Source: Fasciola hepatica (lineage: Eukaryota > Platyhelminthes > Trematoda > Plagiorchiida > Fasciolidae). Taken from it: a stretch of 64,000 nucleotides of DNA. The DNA lies in the NCBI GenBank assembly GCA_948099385.1, contig CANUEZ040000117.1:1-64000 (forward strand). The letters are read 5' to 3'. Made by a program: the position numbers and the translations under genes. The notes below the pieces were generated by a model. It saw only the letters and a program-made list of their open reading frames with translations, made no database searches and was not told the DNA's origin. Below are positions 12,300 through 22,589 of the stretch, piece after piece. The first letter of the stretch is position 1; each line of letters begins with the position of its first letter.

Positions 12300-12988
12300 G
12301 TTGCTCATCCACGACGCAGGAGGTCGCACAGTACCTGAGTAGAAAAGAAAAAATAAAGAACAATGGAACAAGAACTTCGATCATTCGCTCTGCCAACCTC
12401 CAAATCGATCGGCGAACCCACAAATCCCAACCCTTGCAGAGCCGTACTATATAAATTATGATCGGCCGTGTACAATGGAAATAACCATGGTCATCAACCA
12501 GTGGAATAATAGAAAAGCTGCCGGAGAAGATAGCATACCGCCAGAAGTTTATAAGTGTTGTCTACCTTCATTGATCGCCTAGCTATACACCCTGTTGCGC
12601 TCCCTTGGGTGAGACGACGTCTTTCCAACTGATTGGAGCACTTCTATTCTGCAGCCCATCTCCAAGAAAAGGGGACAAATCAGTGTGCTAGGGCTACCGA
12701 TGAATCGGCCAGGTCGACGGAGCTACATAGGTTTTCTGAGTGTCGCTACTGAACCACCTCTCAGTTACAATAGACTGTGGCGCCTGACATACTCAAAGAG
12801 GTTTCCAATGGCTGCATAGGCTGCGTAGACCAAATATTCACATTATTTCTAATACTGGAACACCGCCACAAGTTCTAACTACCAATCATTGCCCAATTCA
12901 TCGACCTTTGGGTTCCTTTTGACTCAGTTACCAGGGTGTGACTCTGGTCAATAATGGATTCCAATGGGACGTCTGACTAAGTAGCAAG
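12300..12988 (+). pseudogene. LINE reverse transcriptase, N-terminal part, inactivated
   Basis: The reading frame near 12,500-12,680 gives KAAGEDSIPPEVYKCCLPSL, then FPTDWSTSILQPISKK, the recognisable opening of a LINE reverse transcriptase (the K-A-x-G-x-D-x-I-P-P-E signature). Several stops follow. At the 3' end, FIDLWVPFDSVTRV and LWSIMDSNGTSD correspond to the D-x-x-R region before motif B. The frame then hits the Bel/Pao 5' LTR at 12,994 and resumes at 16,015. Confidence 0.8.
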
Positions 12989-12993
12989 GCCTC

Positions 12994-13529
12994 TGTAAAT
13001 TACATTTTGTAATTTGTATTTTTGACGACATCTTCGCTTGTCTTACTCGTGAGTAGCGTGTATATGCGTCATGAACCTCGAATACTTGTGATCCAATTCT
13101 CTGTTTTTACTGTACTGACACAGTTCAGATTTACCCATTTCCGACGTATGGTGCGTGAACATTTTACGTTATGTTCCCGACTCGATTGTTCTATGATTGT
13201 ACATTCCCCTTGTAAGAAAATTTTGCAGAACGTTTCACTTACGCTTCTTGACCCACTGTCTGTACCACAACCGTGCTGCGCTACAGTTTCGCATGACTCC
13301 TTGCTGAGTGGACCGCTTATGACCGCGCTGTCCCGATTTTTCGGATAACTTTCTGTACTGTTGCCCTTGGTTGCTCACCTGGCTAACCACGAAATTACGA
13401 TAAACACGGTTATACATTTGGAATTTGTTCTGCTGCCCGTAGCCGTGTGCAGCCCATATCGTGCGTAAAGCTAGTGAGACTAAGTTTTCTGCTATATTGA
13501 AAGTTCAAGTATTCGGGATAGTTTCAACA
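12994..13529 (+). repeat. 5' LTR of the deleted Bel/Pao element
   Basis: It differs from the 3' LTR at about three bases (one near the start, two within the last 25 bases). The first 20 bases form a small stem-loop: AAATTAC, a short loop, then GTAATTT. Compared with the LTR at 61,538 it lacks 44 bases after CACCTGGCT, so the two belong to length subtypes of one family. Confidence 0.93.
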
Positions 13530-13557
13530 GTTAGCCAGTAACCAATATTTGTCTGAA

Positions 13558-15483
13558 ATGGAGTCAATGGCTTCCAGTATGCAGTCTTCTAATGATGAAT
13601 GGTCTGGTTTGCCGAAACACTACTGGGAGGCTCAGTCAGCGAATCGCAGGGAGGCTCATCCAGCAAATCGCATGGAGGCTCATTCAGCAAACCGCAGGGA
13701 GGCTCAGTCAGCAAACCGCGGAGAGGCTCAGTCAGCAAATAGCTCAACCTCCAGAGCAAAGCTACAACGTGAACTGCGACTGGCTAGGTTGAAGCTTAAG
13801 CAATTAGAGCTGGAGGCCGAGGCTGCCAAACGCATAAGTGAAATCAAGGATGAAATCGTCAAAGAGTTGTCCGACTATAATTGCTGTTTTGGATCTGAGC
13901 CTTTACTGCTACCTACGCCACCTCCCGGTGAAAGGCTGAAAATTGTTCACGATTATGTCATGTCCTTACCAGGGTCGAAGACGAGGCAGGAAGACCAAAT
14001 TACACTGAATGGACCGGGAATACGTGCTCTGCCCGCTAAATCCAGGGAATTCGACCGCGTCAGCGAGACCGCCGGGTTGTTGCAAGCTTGTATGAGCCTG
14101 CCTGCTCGCCGATCAGTCACATTCGATGGAAATCCCATGGATTTCATTGGTTTCATGAGAAATTTCCAGTCCACGGTCGCCAGGTTCAATAACGACCCCG
14201 CCTACCTCCTCGATTACTTGATTTCGGCTTGTGAGGGGGAACCAGCTGAAGTCATACGGTGGTGCACGGTCCTTAAGCCGCAGGAAGGTTACGACGAAGC
14301 CATACGCATACTAGAACGCCGGTTCGGCAGGCCTCACGTGATTGCCAGAAAATGTATCGATGATCTGAGTGACAGCTCCGTGTTGGAGAAAACTGTAACC
14401 AAGGCGCGCACTGTATCCCTTGCATTAACTTCGCTAGAATGTCAGGAAGTCATCCAAGTCCGCCTAGCACGGGCGGTAGAAAACTTGCCTAAACTGAGAC
14501 CACTCAACCTGAAGCAAGATTCAGAAGGTTGGGGTCATCTTCAAGAAGTCCCGATGCCAGCCATTGATGACTACGACATCCGTATTCTCATTGGTGCCGA
14601 CGTTCCAAAGGCACATTGGGTGCTACAACAACGAACGGGCAGTCCGAATGATCCTTATGTCATGAGAGGACCTCTAGGATGGGCAATATTAGGACCAACT
14701 TCGTGCCAACGTCCTAGTAACGCGAGGGCTAATATTAGTCGTGTCGCGACCACTGAATTGGACATGAGCTTGGAGCGTGTGTTCAACTTTGAGTTCGTGG
14801 AGGCGGATTGCATCAAACGGAGTAGGTCAGAAGAAGATAAAACAGCTTTACGTAATATGACCGCCTCAATGCGTTGGGTCAACGGCCACTATGAAATGGC
14901 CCTACCATGGGAGCCTGGTGGGCAATGCTTGCCGGATAATAAGGATGTTGCACCGAAGAGACCGCTGTTTCTCAAGAAGCGATTCGAAAGTGACCATGAC
15001 CTTAAAGAAAAATCCGCAGCCACGGCCAACGAATACATTACGAAAGGCTACGCTGAGATTGTATCCGCCTCAGAACAGAACTTGACTGGCCCGCATGTAT
15101 TGTATCTTGCGCACCATGGAGTGTACAAGCACGGAGATCAAGCGAAGGTTAGAGTTGTATTCGATTGTGCTGCAGAATGCAACAAAACGTCCCTGAATAA
15201 GCAACTACTGACGGGACCAGACCTCGTCAAAGGTCTATGTGGGGTTCTTCCGAGGTTCCGGGAGTATCGGTACACTCTGGTTGCAGATACTGGAGCCATG
15301 TTTCACCAAGTAAAGGTATCGTGGAAAGCACCACCATTGGACGCGACGGTCGAACAAGAGAAGTCATGGTACGCACTGCTAACGGCATTCACCGACGAGA
15401 TCTACGACAACCGTGCTTGCTGGAAGGTGACGCTTCAATTACGAATATGGCTGGTGAGGTTCCCTGACCTGGGGGCAGTGTAA
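13558..15483 (+). CDS. Gag-Pol fusion of the deleted Bel/Pao element (641 codons, defective)
   Basis: I choose the ATG at 13,558 because it aligns with the gag ATG of the related copy at 62,145; an upstream TTG would add three codons. In order: five units of an 8-residue EAHSANRM-like repeat (about residues 25-62), a predicted coiled coil (about 68-105), and the DUF1759 Gag region around FDGNPMDFIGFMRNFQ (about 188-270). Residue about 283 is joined directly to the C-terminal part of the aspartic protease (DYDIRILIGADVPKAHW, about 338-354), so the Gag zinc knuckles and the protease active-site DTG are missing. Next come the linker and reverse transcriptase start (RVVFDCAAE; VADTGAMFHQVKV, motif A, about 573-587). 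A second deletion then jumps to the integrase C-terminus, read out of frame for the last ~50 residues. It has no protease, polymerase or integrase activity; Gag-like assembly is conceivable. Confidence 0.88.
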   Translation: MESMASSMQSSNDEWSGLPKHYWEAQSANRREAHPANRMEAHSANRREAQSANRGEAQSANSSTSRAKLQRELRLARLKLKQLELEAEAAKRISEIKDEIVKELSDYNCCFGSEPLLLPTPPPGERLKIVHDYVMSLPGSKTRQEDQITLNGPGIRALPAKSREFDRVSETAGLLQACMSLPARRSVTFDGNPMDFIGFMRNFQSTVARFNNDPAYLLDYLISACEGEPAEVIRWCTVLKPQEGYDEAIRILERRFGRPHVIARKCIDDLSDSSVLEKTVTKARTVSLALTSLECQEVIQVRLARAVENLPKLRPLNLKQDSEGWGHLQEVPMPAIDDYDIRILIGADVPKAHWVLQQRTGSPNDPYVMRGPLGWAILGPTSCQRPSNARANISRVATTELDMSLERVFNFEFVEADCIKRSRSEEDKTALRNMTASMRWVNGHYEMALPWEPGGQCLPDNKDVAPKRPLFLKKRFESDHDLKEKSAATANEYITKGYAEIVSASEQNLTGPHVLYLAHHGVYKHGDQAKVRVVFDCAAECNKTSLNKQLLTGPDLVKGLCGVLPRFREYRYTLVADTGAMFHQVKVSWKAPPLDATVEQEKSWYALLTAFTDEIYDNRACWKVTLQLRIWLVRFPDLGAV

Positions 15484-16014
15484 ATTACTTTTTGTAATTT
15501 GTATTTTTGACGACATCTTCGCTTGTCTTACTCGTGAGTAGCGTGTATATGCGTCATGAACCTCGAATACTTGTGATCCAATTCTCTGTTTTTACTGTAC
15601 TGACACAGTTCAGATTTACCCATTTCCGACGTATGGTGCGTGAACATTTTACGTTATGTTCCCGACTCGATTGTTCTATGATTGTACATTCCCCTTGTAA
15701 GAAAATTTTGCAGAACGTTTCACTTACGCTTCTTGACCCACTGTCTGTACCACAACCGTGCTGCGCTACAGTTTCGCATGACTCCTTGCTGAGTGGACCG
15801 CTTATGACCGCGCTGTCCCGATTTTTCGGATAACTTTCTGTACTGTTGCCCTTGGTTGCTCACCTGGCTAACCACGAAATTACGATAAACACGGTTATAC
15901 ATTTGGAATTTGTTCTGCTGCCCGTAGCCGTGTGCAGCCCATATCGTGCGTAAAGCTAGTGAGACTAAGTTTTCTGCTATATTGAAAGTTCAAGTAATCG
16001 GGATAGTTTCTACA
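15479..16014 (+). repeat. 3' LTR of the deleted Bel/Pao element
   Basis: Same length as the 5' LTR and nearly identical to it. The stop codon of the internal frame (15,481-15,483) lies inside its first bases. It is followed directly by the second GCCTC target duplication and the resumed LINE reverse transcriptase. Confidence 0.93.
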
Positions 16015-16735
16015 GCCTCTGAAAGGTTAGTACTTCTCTACTACAGCGTGGATCCATATGCATGGCGAAGACTCCTCGGAGTTCACACTCAGTACCGGAG
16101 TCATACAGGGCTGCCCTCTTGCATCGGTACTGCTCAACTACGTTATCCATTAAACAGTGGGCCAAGCACTGACTGACTATCCTGGTATCCAGCTGAGTGA
16201 TGATATATCCATCTCAGACCTAAAGTTCGCGGGTGAAACTCTCGTACTAGAAGACCCCTTACTACGATTTACCAAATCCCGGATCGAATCGACTTCTTGT
16301 CGGTCAAAGTACCCAGCACCACCCGCTCAACAGTTGTCCATCCATAGCCACATGATCGAACGCCTTCCATCATCCAAGTACCTCGGCTCTGCATTGCTTC
16401 CGAAAGGTCACGCAAAGGATGAAATAATACTGCTTAGTTAAAGCTGCGAAACCCGACCACTGAGAGTCATGTATACCAACAGGTTGCTTGAATACTGGTG
16501 ATTGTAACTTATTTCAAAAGTAAATCGGTGCAACATATTATTCATCGACGAACTGAGAGAAGGCGGTACGAACTCGACAAACTCGCCATCTTGCAACAGT
16601 GCTGTCGAGTGAAGTGGCTGAGCCATATCCTACGACGACCCGAGATTGAACTAGCCGAACTGATGCTCCTTCCCGTACCCACTCTAGAACGACGCTGTCG
16701 CCTTGTTAGTCAGCTTAAAACTTGAATCAGCACCT
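16015..16735 (+). pseudogene. LINE reverse transcriptase, C-terminal part, inactivated
   Basis: This continues the LINE interrupted at 12,988. In one frame: EFTLSTGVIQGCPLASVLLN (the motif B region, usually GVRQGCPLSP), then SDLKFAGETLVLED, which is the motif C block. The usual F-A-D-D is changed to FAGE, removing both catalytic aspartates. Further on are KYLGSALLPKG and, near 16,610-16,720, WLSHILRRPEIELAELMLLP and SQLKT, the typical C-terminal tail of these proteins. Frameshifts occur between the blocks. Confidence 0.82.
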
Positions 16736-16960
16736 TCGAGAAGGATGTAGAACGGTTGGACTGGCTGCTGGTCTACTGTGCTCGCTAATGGGACAAATAA
16801 CTGGATTTTGATCTTCGTAGAACCCGCTTCAAACCTCCGTGCACTGTCGGCTATGATCCGCGATATTCACGTAGCTGACTTATCCTTCGGTAGGAGAAAG
16901 TCACGGGAGAGTAAAAGTATTGGTGCGCTCAAATGAAAACTACGTCAATGTCTGTGTGGG

Positions 16961-19159
16961 GGGGGGACTATATTCACTTACACACGATTAATTTTCAAGT
17001 TGAGCGAATTCGAAAGACGAATGAAATCCACGAGAATATGTGCACGTGTCAGATCGATGGGCTGCCCGGACTGGTATCTGTCTGACTCAGGTATGAGAGT
17101 ACAAATCACAGAATGGACGGAAAAACTTGAGTTGAGTGAATTTCAAAGATGAACCAGTTCGAATTCACCTGATGTTGGTGTGGCAGTCGATGTTCACTCG
17201 GGAATAAAGGTGATTGTGGACCAGGCAATTGTTTCATGAGTTATGAACTGCGCAGACACTCTGATCACCTGCCGAAAGAGGAATTTCCGGTAATGATCAA
17301 AATCCACTGTTCAAAAATTCATCAGTTTCAGGAGGGACGTCCACTAAAGGTCTGTGTAAAAGAGAGCAAAAGCCGGTGAGGGGTCCAATTAATCATGTGA
17401 ACAACAGGCTGAAGTCACACGGATGGGATCGCGACAATGGTTTGCACTTGAGGCCGTAGATATTTTGGGGTGAGGCAAATTAAATGGGCGACTCAATCAC
17501 CAGCAGAAGATAAAAGGGAACATTGAAAAATCTTGACAGATTAGTCACTAACAATTTCGTGAACAAAAATAAACTATTCAATGGACACCTTCGTGATGAA
17601 TAATTCCTCTAGATTCAAAACTTGACGTTTGGTCATTCGTCGAAGACCTATTAGTTGCAGTTTCCAGTGAACTGGTAATTGAAGTCTGCTCTCTCGTCGA
17701 CATTAGAGCAGAACACGACATTTCATCCGTGCCATAGCAGCGTTACTATTATTATGATTATAGTTGTCATTATTATTCACACTAACCTTCTAGATAGCTC
17801 GTGCAGTCAGTAAATTTTGACACGTTTTGTCACTACAAGTAACGAATAATTGGCCATACTTTAGATAAACACGGATTCTTTGTGCATCCTCGTTGCAAAT
17901 TTCAAGTCTTTTACACTACCGGTTTCTTCCGTTTTGTTTTAATAGGTACCGCTGTCGACTGGTCGTTCTGTGGGTCTGTCTTGGTGGTGTCTCTTAGCCT
18001 CGAACATATTTGTTGGCTGCCATTCGCAGAAGCTGATCTGATCGCCCAGGCAACATTAGCAGGGTCTTACTTAACTAGATTCCAGTTGACAAGTATTTTG
18101 TTGTCTGTTCACCTGACTAATGTATTCTCTTTGGTGTCACAGATAGTGTGAAAGATTTACATTTGACCGCTGGCTGAATAGTGACTGAGGATCACGGTTA
18201 TGGGTATGCATTCTTGGTAAAGTTGATTGTGGTTGAACAGTACCGTACACGACATTTGAATGCTTTTGTTACTGAACGAGTCCGGTTTTGCGGAGGCGCT
18301 TTGTCGCTATTCAGAGAAAGAGCAATTATCCTCCGGCCAGTACTGTGACGATGAACAGAGCATATGTGGCTATACTCTCTCAAACCAGTAAACACGCGGT
18401 AAGCATTTTCTCGTTCAGTTCCATTCAACTCTTGACTGTCATCTTGGATACTGTGAACGGTTTGCAAATCACTTTTAAGTTCATCGGTTATGCCTGACAA
18501 ATATGGCCAAATAGGAGATGATTTACGTGTGCCGCTTCAGTTCCAGTTTCTTTGGTCCTTGCAACTAAAAGAACCTTGTCTAGAAGAAAAATCTCCGGAC
18601 TTGAAACGGTTAACAAGTTCCCGGATTTCAACTGGAATCAGAATCAGAAATTCATCGGTGGAAGTCGTGGAGATTTCTTTCTAACAATTCTATCATCGTG
18701 ATCTCAGGTTTGATTAGTTGGTTTTGATAGATTCAAAAAAATATTTTTCAAATCTACCAAGTTCTGTTCTTAAAAGGTTTTCTTCTCGAACCCCAGTCTT
18801 ACGGTTTGCACTGTTAAACAGCAATTCAGTTTCCTACTGATCATTGACTCGCACACAATACAAAGTAGAAATTTTACAGTGCAATATTTCTGTCTTGTTT
18901 TGGCTGGCATAAGCATGTAAACGCGAACAGTGCAAAACAACGGAGAACATTACCATGAGGTATTATAAAACAGATTGTATCACCATATTACGGTACGATA
19001 CAATCTGCAATACAAAAGAACCAGGAACATAATATATGATATAATCCAAAGCAGTTTATTGCGAGGTTGCTTGGTACGCGGTCAGTGTGTTGTCACCCTT
19101 GAAAAAACTAGTGATGAAAGAGCCCTATTTCATGTGGTGATGAAATTAAACAAAGCGCT
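16961..19159. other. No recognisable gene
   Basis: A poly-G run lies at 16,960-16,968. Open frames up to 100 codons (18,198-18,500 minus) lack motifs. A small inverted repeat CAGATTGTATC / GATACAATCTG (18,971-18,981 and 18,997-19,007) is present, too short to assign. Confidence 0.4.
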
Positions 19160-19290
19160 GCAAGACAGCCCGGATAGCCGGGTGGTTAAATGCTTGACTG
19201 TCAGTCCTTGGCCCCAGGTTCGAGTCCCCTTCGAGGCTCGGTAGATGTGTACTACTACTAATTCTTAATAAGTCAAGAGAAGCAACCGTG
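19160..19290 (+). mobile_element. tRNA-derived SINE, family B
   Basis: The head resembles a Leu/Ser-type tRNA: GGATAGCCGGGTGGTTAAATG (D-arm/A-box region, near 19,176) and CCAGGTTCGAGTCCCC (T-arm/B box, near 19,214). It is followed by GAGGCTCGGTAGATGTGTAC. The same post-B-box sequence recurs at 48,200 and 54,870, so this is a SINE family member and not a functional tRNA gene. Confidence 0.65.
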
Positions 19291-19519
19291 CAGTGTTTCC
19301 AAGGCTTTGGCTGACGGTTTGAACTCTATTACTGCCTGGTGAATCATTTGTTATTCCATTTCAGGTGTCTATTGGTGTAAAAGAGCAAATAATTTCTTCA
19401 ACAGTTTATGATAAACCTCATTCTAAACTGTCCCACTAACTCTATAGTGAGAAGACTTTTCTGCCTTCGATTAACCTCAATTTTATTTGTGTAAAACAAA
19501 ATGAATATATGGGACGTCG

Positions 19520-19700
19520 GTCCGTGTACCCAGTGGTAGCACCCAAACCATTGGTCCGACTGGTGTGGGCGACCAGGCTTTGAGATTCGAACATGCTGAC
19601 GAGATTCCTCTGTCGGCTATCCTATCGCTGGTGGTTCCGTTGTCCCAAGTCTTGGGCTCCGTATTGCTCGCAAGCACACATACACACACATACATTGACT
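19520..19700 (+). mobile_element. Possible tRNA-derived SINE, single copy here
   Basis: TACCCAGTGGTAGCACC (A-box-like, near 19,526) and GAGATTCGAACATG (B-box-like, near 19,580) are spaced as in tRNA-derived elements and are followed by a CA-rich tail near 19,675-19,695. I found no second copy in the window, so the call is tentative. Confidence 0.4.
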
Positions 19701-20088
19701 GCTAACATGACTTGGCTGTCTGCCAACAATGAGTCAGCCCAGAGCTTCACACACGTAATGCAACATTGTAAATAAATTAGTAATAAAATATTGTTGTATA
19801 AATGGTATGAGAATGACAGTGCAATATTTAATTTTTTTGGATTGTACGCTCCCATTAGGCTGTGAATTATTGTCCTCGAGAAATAGGATGTGATCGAATA
19901 AGGCCACGCTGAAGCGCGCTCCAAAATTGGGAACGTGTCGTGCTTTGACTTCACTAGCACAAAACTGGCCTGATATAATCACACGGATTGAAAATTATTT
20001 GTGGCTGCTCGACGGGTAGATAAAGATGCAATGGGCTTCGTGTTTAATTCTTCATTTATTTACTTTGTGTTTTGATCACGCGTGTTTT

Positions 20089-20093
<5 letters not shown>

Positions 20094-20126
<33 letters not shown>
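20094..20126. repeat. (GT)n microsatellite
   Basis: About 16 GT units. Sequence on both sides (19,701-20,944) shows no gene; the longest frame there is 112 codons on the minus strand without motifs. Confidence 0.95.
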
Positions 20127-20127
<1 letters not shown>

Positions 20128-20944
20128 ACACGGGATGACTCTGGCGACATGGTCCCCCGCTGGAACCGATTATTGGTCCCCTATTTGATGTTGTCGCACA
20201 CGGATAACTGAGTGCAGAGCGGTGTCCAAAACACCCAGATCAGTACAACGACTGGAGCCGTATTAGCGAATCAGGGGTTGCAAAATTCCACTGATCAAGT
20301 TTAATCACACTTTCCATGAATTCTAAGTGCTTATGAATTTCGTATCAAAGGGAGCATTTGTTCGTCAACTAGACTTGGCTGGTACAATGACTTGTTGCAA
20401 TTTGACAATCAGAGGGTGTAACTTGCATAGCGGTCATTTGTTTAAATAATTCCACGAATCTCGGGTAGTTCATACAGCACGAGAGATTAATAATCACGTA
20501 GTCACATAGACGCATAGCACTGGAAACAGTTTGGCTTTCAGTTCAGAATTAGTTTCATTCGGAAACGCCTTAAGATAGGTTACAACAGAACATTTATCCG
20601 TTATTGTACGATCAAATACGTGTTGGAACCGGCAAATCAGAAGACATACACTGCGAGAGGAATTTCTTTCGTATTCTTTCATCTGTCGCATACGTACAAA
20701 ATCCAGCAAGAAAAATAACTGCAAAATGAAACAAAATGACTAAATGGAACAGTTTTATGGGACCATTAAGAACAAGACGCTGGAGAGCGAACAATTGTTT
20801 TCAATGAATCCTATACGTGCTCTTACAATTCATATGGGTGAAGTAACATTGGAATACGTTAGCCATTGGCCGGAGTATAGGTCATTGTCGTGGCGTTAGG
20901 AAAAACGGGGTTGGTGGGGGGGGGTTGTCTCTATCGTGTGCGTG

Positions 20945-21363
20945 TTGTGGTGAGAGTTTCACTCCCACCGTCACGAGTGGTAATCGATAGTGGACTTTTG
21001 GGGTTCGGTCGGCGATCCGTGGTTTCCGGTTTCGGCCAGGGCAGCTGGAGAGCCTGAACTAGTCGCTTTTGTGCACATAGGGCTTAGTAAGCGAATGGCG
21101 ATTGCCTCTGCCGTGGCCAGAGATCGAAGTCGGACTGGCTTTGATCGATTGGGTGGAACTCGGTATATGACTTTGAAAGCTTTTTCAGGGTCGATCGTGT
21201 GGCCACTGTCCACCAAATGACCTAGAATCGAACTGGTAATCACACCGGTTTTCCCGTGACTCAACCATCTTGGGTGATGTTCCTTAATGCGCTGAGACAA
21301 ACGCCTAGCCGTGCGACCTATGTAGGATGCGCCACATTCGCACCTGAACGAGTAAATGATCAT
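20945..21363 (-). pseudogene. Penelope-like element fragment, GIY-YIG endonuclease domain
   Basis: A 130-codon minus-strand frame (ATG at 21,363, stop near 20,971). It begins YSFRCECGASYIGRTARRLS (about residues 4-23), carrying the C-x-C and YIG signature of Penelope endonucleases. QRIKEHHPRWL follows, then SGHTIDPEKAFKVIYRVP and the catalytic-Glu helix ATAEAIAIRLL (Glu about residue 86). The domain is complete and uninterrupted, unlike the other copies, but no reverse transcriptase precedes it: upstream minus-strand sequence turns into the Gypsy LTR-like region. It is probably a 5'-truncated insertion. The subfamily resembles the copy at 40,905 (FKVVYRV) more than the one at 23,476. Confidence 0.8.
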
Positions 21364-21744
21364 GGGACTTGAGCTCGAGTGTGTGTCTGTATGTGTGTGT
21401 GTGACAGCATGTGGTTGGATAAAACCAGGGTAGGTTAAGGGTGAAGGTCATGCACTTTTCGACAAAGGGCGGATTAGATGTGAGTGTTTGACAATGCCTT
21501 TTTTATTCCTAGTAGGTGTTTGTCGTAATGCTGTAACAAGACAGGGAACGCGTTCGTACTCGACAACCGATGAGAGTGTTGTATACTTATCTGATTGTCT
21601 TAACGTCCTAAATATTCTCCATTTATCGTCCAGATGGCATACCTCAATCGTATGTTGAATAAAACCTATTCTTCGATCTTTGACTCTTCTCATTCTGGGG
21701 GTTGCTGCGTCGTTCTACTTCACCACAATTTATTCGCCTAACAA

Positions 21745-22537
21745 ATGGATCGAATTCCGCGTCCCTAAAGCCTTGATGGTGGTCCAAATTCTTCAAATGA
21801 TTCTAAACAATGAATTCATTGGGCGGATACATTTACTTACTTTCTGGACAGTATAGAATCATCCAATACCAATAAACTCAGAACCCTCGCCAATTATGTC
21901 TCCCAGTATGTATGGTTACATCAGGCGATGGGCAATCTACGAAGCTGACAAAGAAACTCTCCCGAACCTCTATATCAAACCAAAGAATGAGTTTCTTGCT
22001 CACCAAATATTGGCTATATGTTGACAACAAACAGGGAAAAATCTAGATCACTTCTTGTTAAAGCTAAAATAGCTGGCTAAAGTCCGCAACTTTAAACCGG
22101 CAAAAGCAGAGAAAAATCAAGAATATATGATCAGAGATGTTTTCATCAATAGATTCCAGTCTCAGGTAATACGACAACGGCTCTTGGGAAATATTTCACT
22201 CCGTCTGCAGAAGGAGTGTGAACGAGCATAATCTCTTGAAGTGGCTCAATGTCGGTTGCAGTCGTAAAATTTAGGTGTTTATACGGCCTCCAAAACTCAT
22301 CCACCGGAGTTGGAACAACCCGTCTACATATCAACTACTCCAACTGAAAACACGGGGACCTTTGCATGCACGAATGTTGACACTAGCAAGTGTTTCTTCT
22401 GTGGATTCGGTAGACACACACGATCGCTGTGTCCTTCCCGCAGGGCAATTTGCAAGGGATGCGGCAAGAAGGGTCACTACCAGAAGGTGTGTCGTTCCTC
22501 TAAGAACATTGTGCCCTTGGTCCGGAACGGCCTGTAG
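21745..22537 (+). pseudogene. Gypsy Gag, inactivated
   Basis: Gag packages the element RNA. Several stops break the first part, where short frames such as NISLRLQKECERA correspond to the capsid C-terminal region. The clearest evidence is two tandem zinc knuckles (22,391-22,497): CFFCGFGRHTRSLC, then CKGCGKKGHYQKVC, both with intact C-C-H-C spacing. The last open frame (22,310-22,537) carries both knuckles. Confidence 0.78.
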
Positions 22538-22589
22538 TCAGTAGCTCACTATCTCTCTCTGTGTGCTGCACCCAACTGTTTCTCTCACA

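Larger units (their letters stand above)
12994..16014 (+). mobile_element. Young, internally deleted Bel/Pao LTR retrotransposon
   Basis: Two 536-bp LTRs (12,994-13,529 and 15,479-16,014) enclose 1,949 bp of internal sequence. Both begin TG; the 3' copy ends CTACA and the 5' copy CAACA. The element is flanked by a 5-bp target-site duplication GCCTC (12,989-12,993 and 16,015-16,019), as expected for Bel/Pao. I count three substitutions between the LTRs, which indicates recent insertion. A purine-rich GGGGGCAG directly precedes the 3' LTR as a polypurine-tract candidate. I see no clear TGG-type primer binding site after the 5' LTR. Two internal deletions make it non-autonomous. Confidence 0.93.
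11150..16960 (+). mobile_element. RTE-like non-LTR retrotransposon (LINE), decayed, split by a Bel/Pao insertion
   Basis: In order: a 5' untranslated segment (about 11,150-11,380) shared with 29,480-29,670, an apurinic-type endonuclease domain (11,600-12,060), N-terminal reverse transcriptase (12,300-12,988), the Bel/Pao element (12,994-16,014), the rest of the reverse transcriptase (from 16,015) and a 3' end near 16,950. Removing the Bel/Pao element and one copy of GCCTC restores continuity of the reverse transcriptase across the join, so the LINE was there first. Assignment to RTE-like rather than another endonuclease-bearing clade rests on general sequence flavour only. Confidence 0.75.

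Noticed and set aside
13022..13348. A 108-codon open frame inside the Bel/Pao LTR, present in three copies (13,022, 15,507, and as 99 codons at 61,593).
   Set aside because: The copies are nearly identical DNA, so the frame is conserved by descent. It has no domain, and the older LTRs do not keep it.
18971..19007. Small inverted repeat CAGATTGTATC / GATACAATCTG as a regulatory hairpin.
   Set aside because: Eleven-base arms can occur by chance in 64 kb, and nothing nearby gives it a role.
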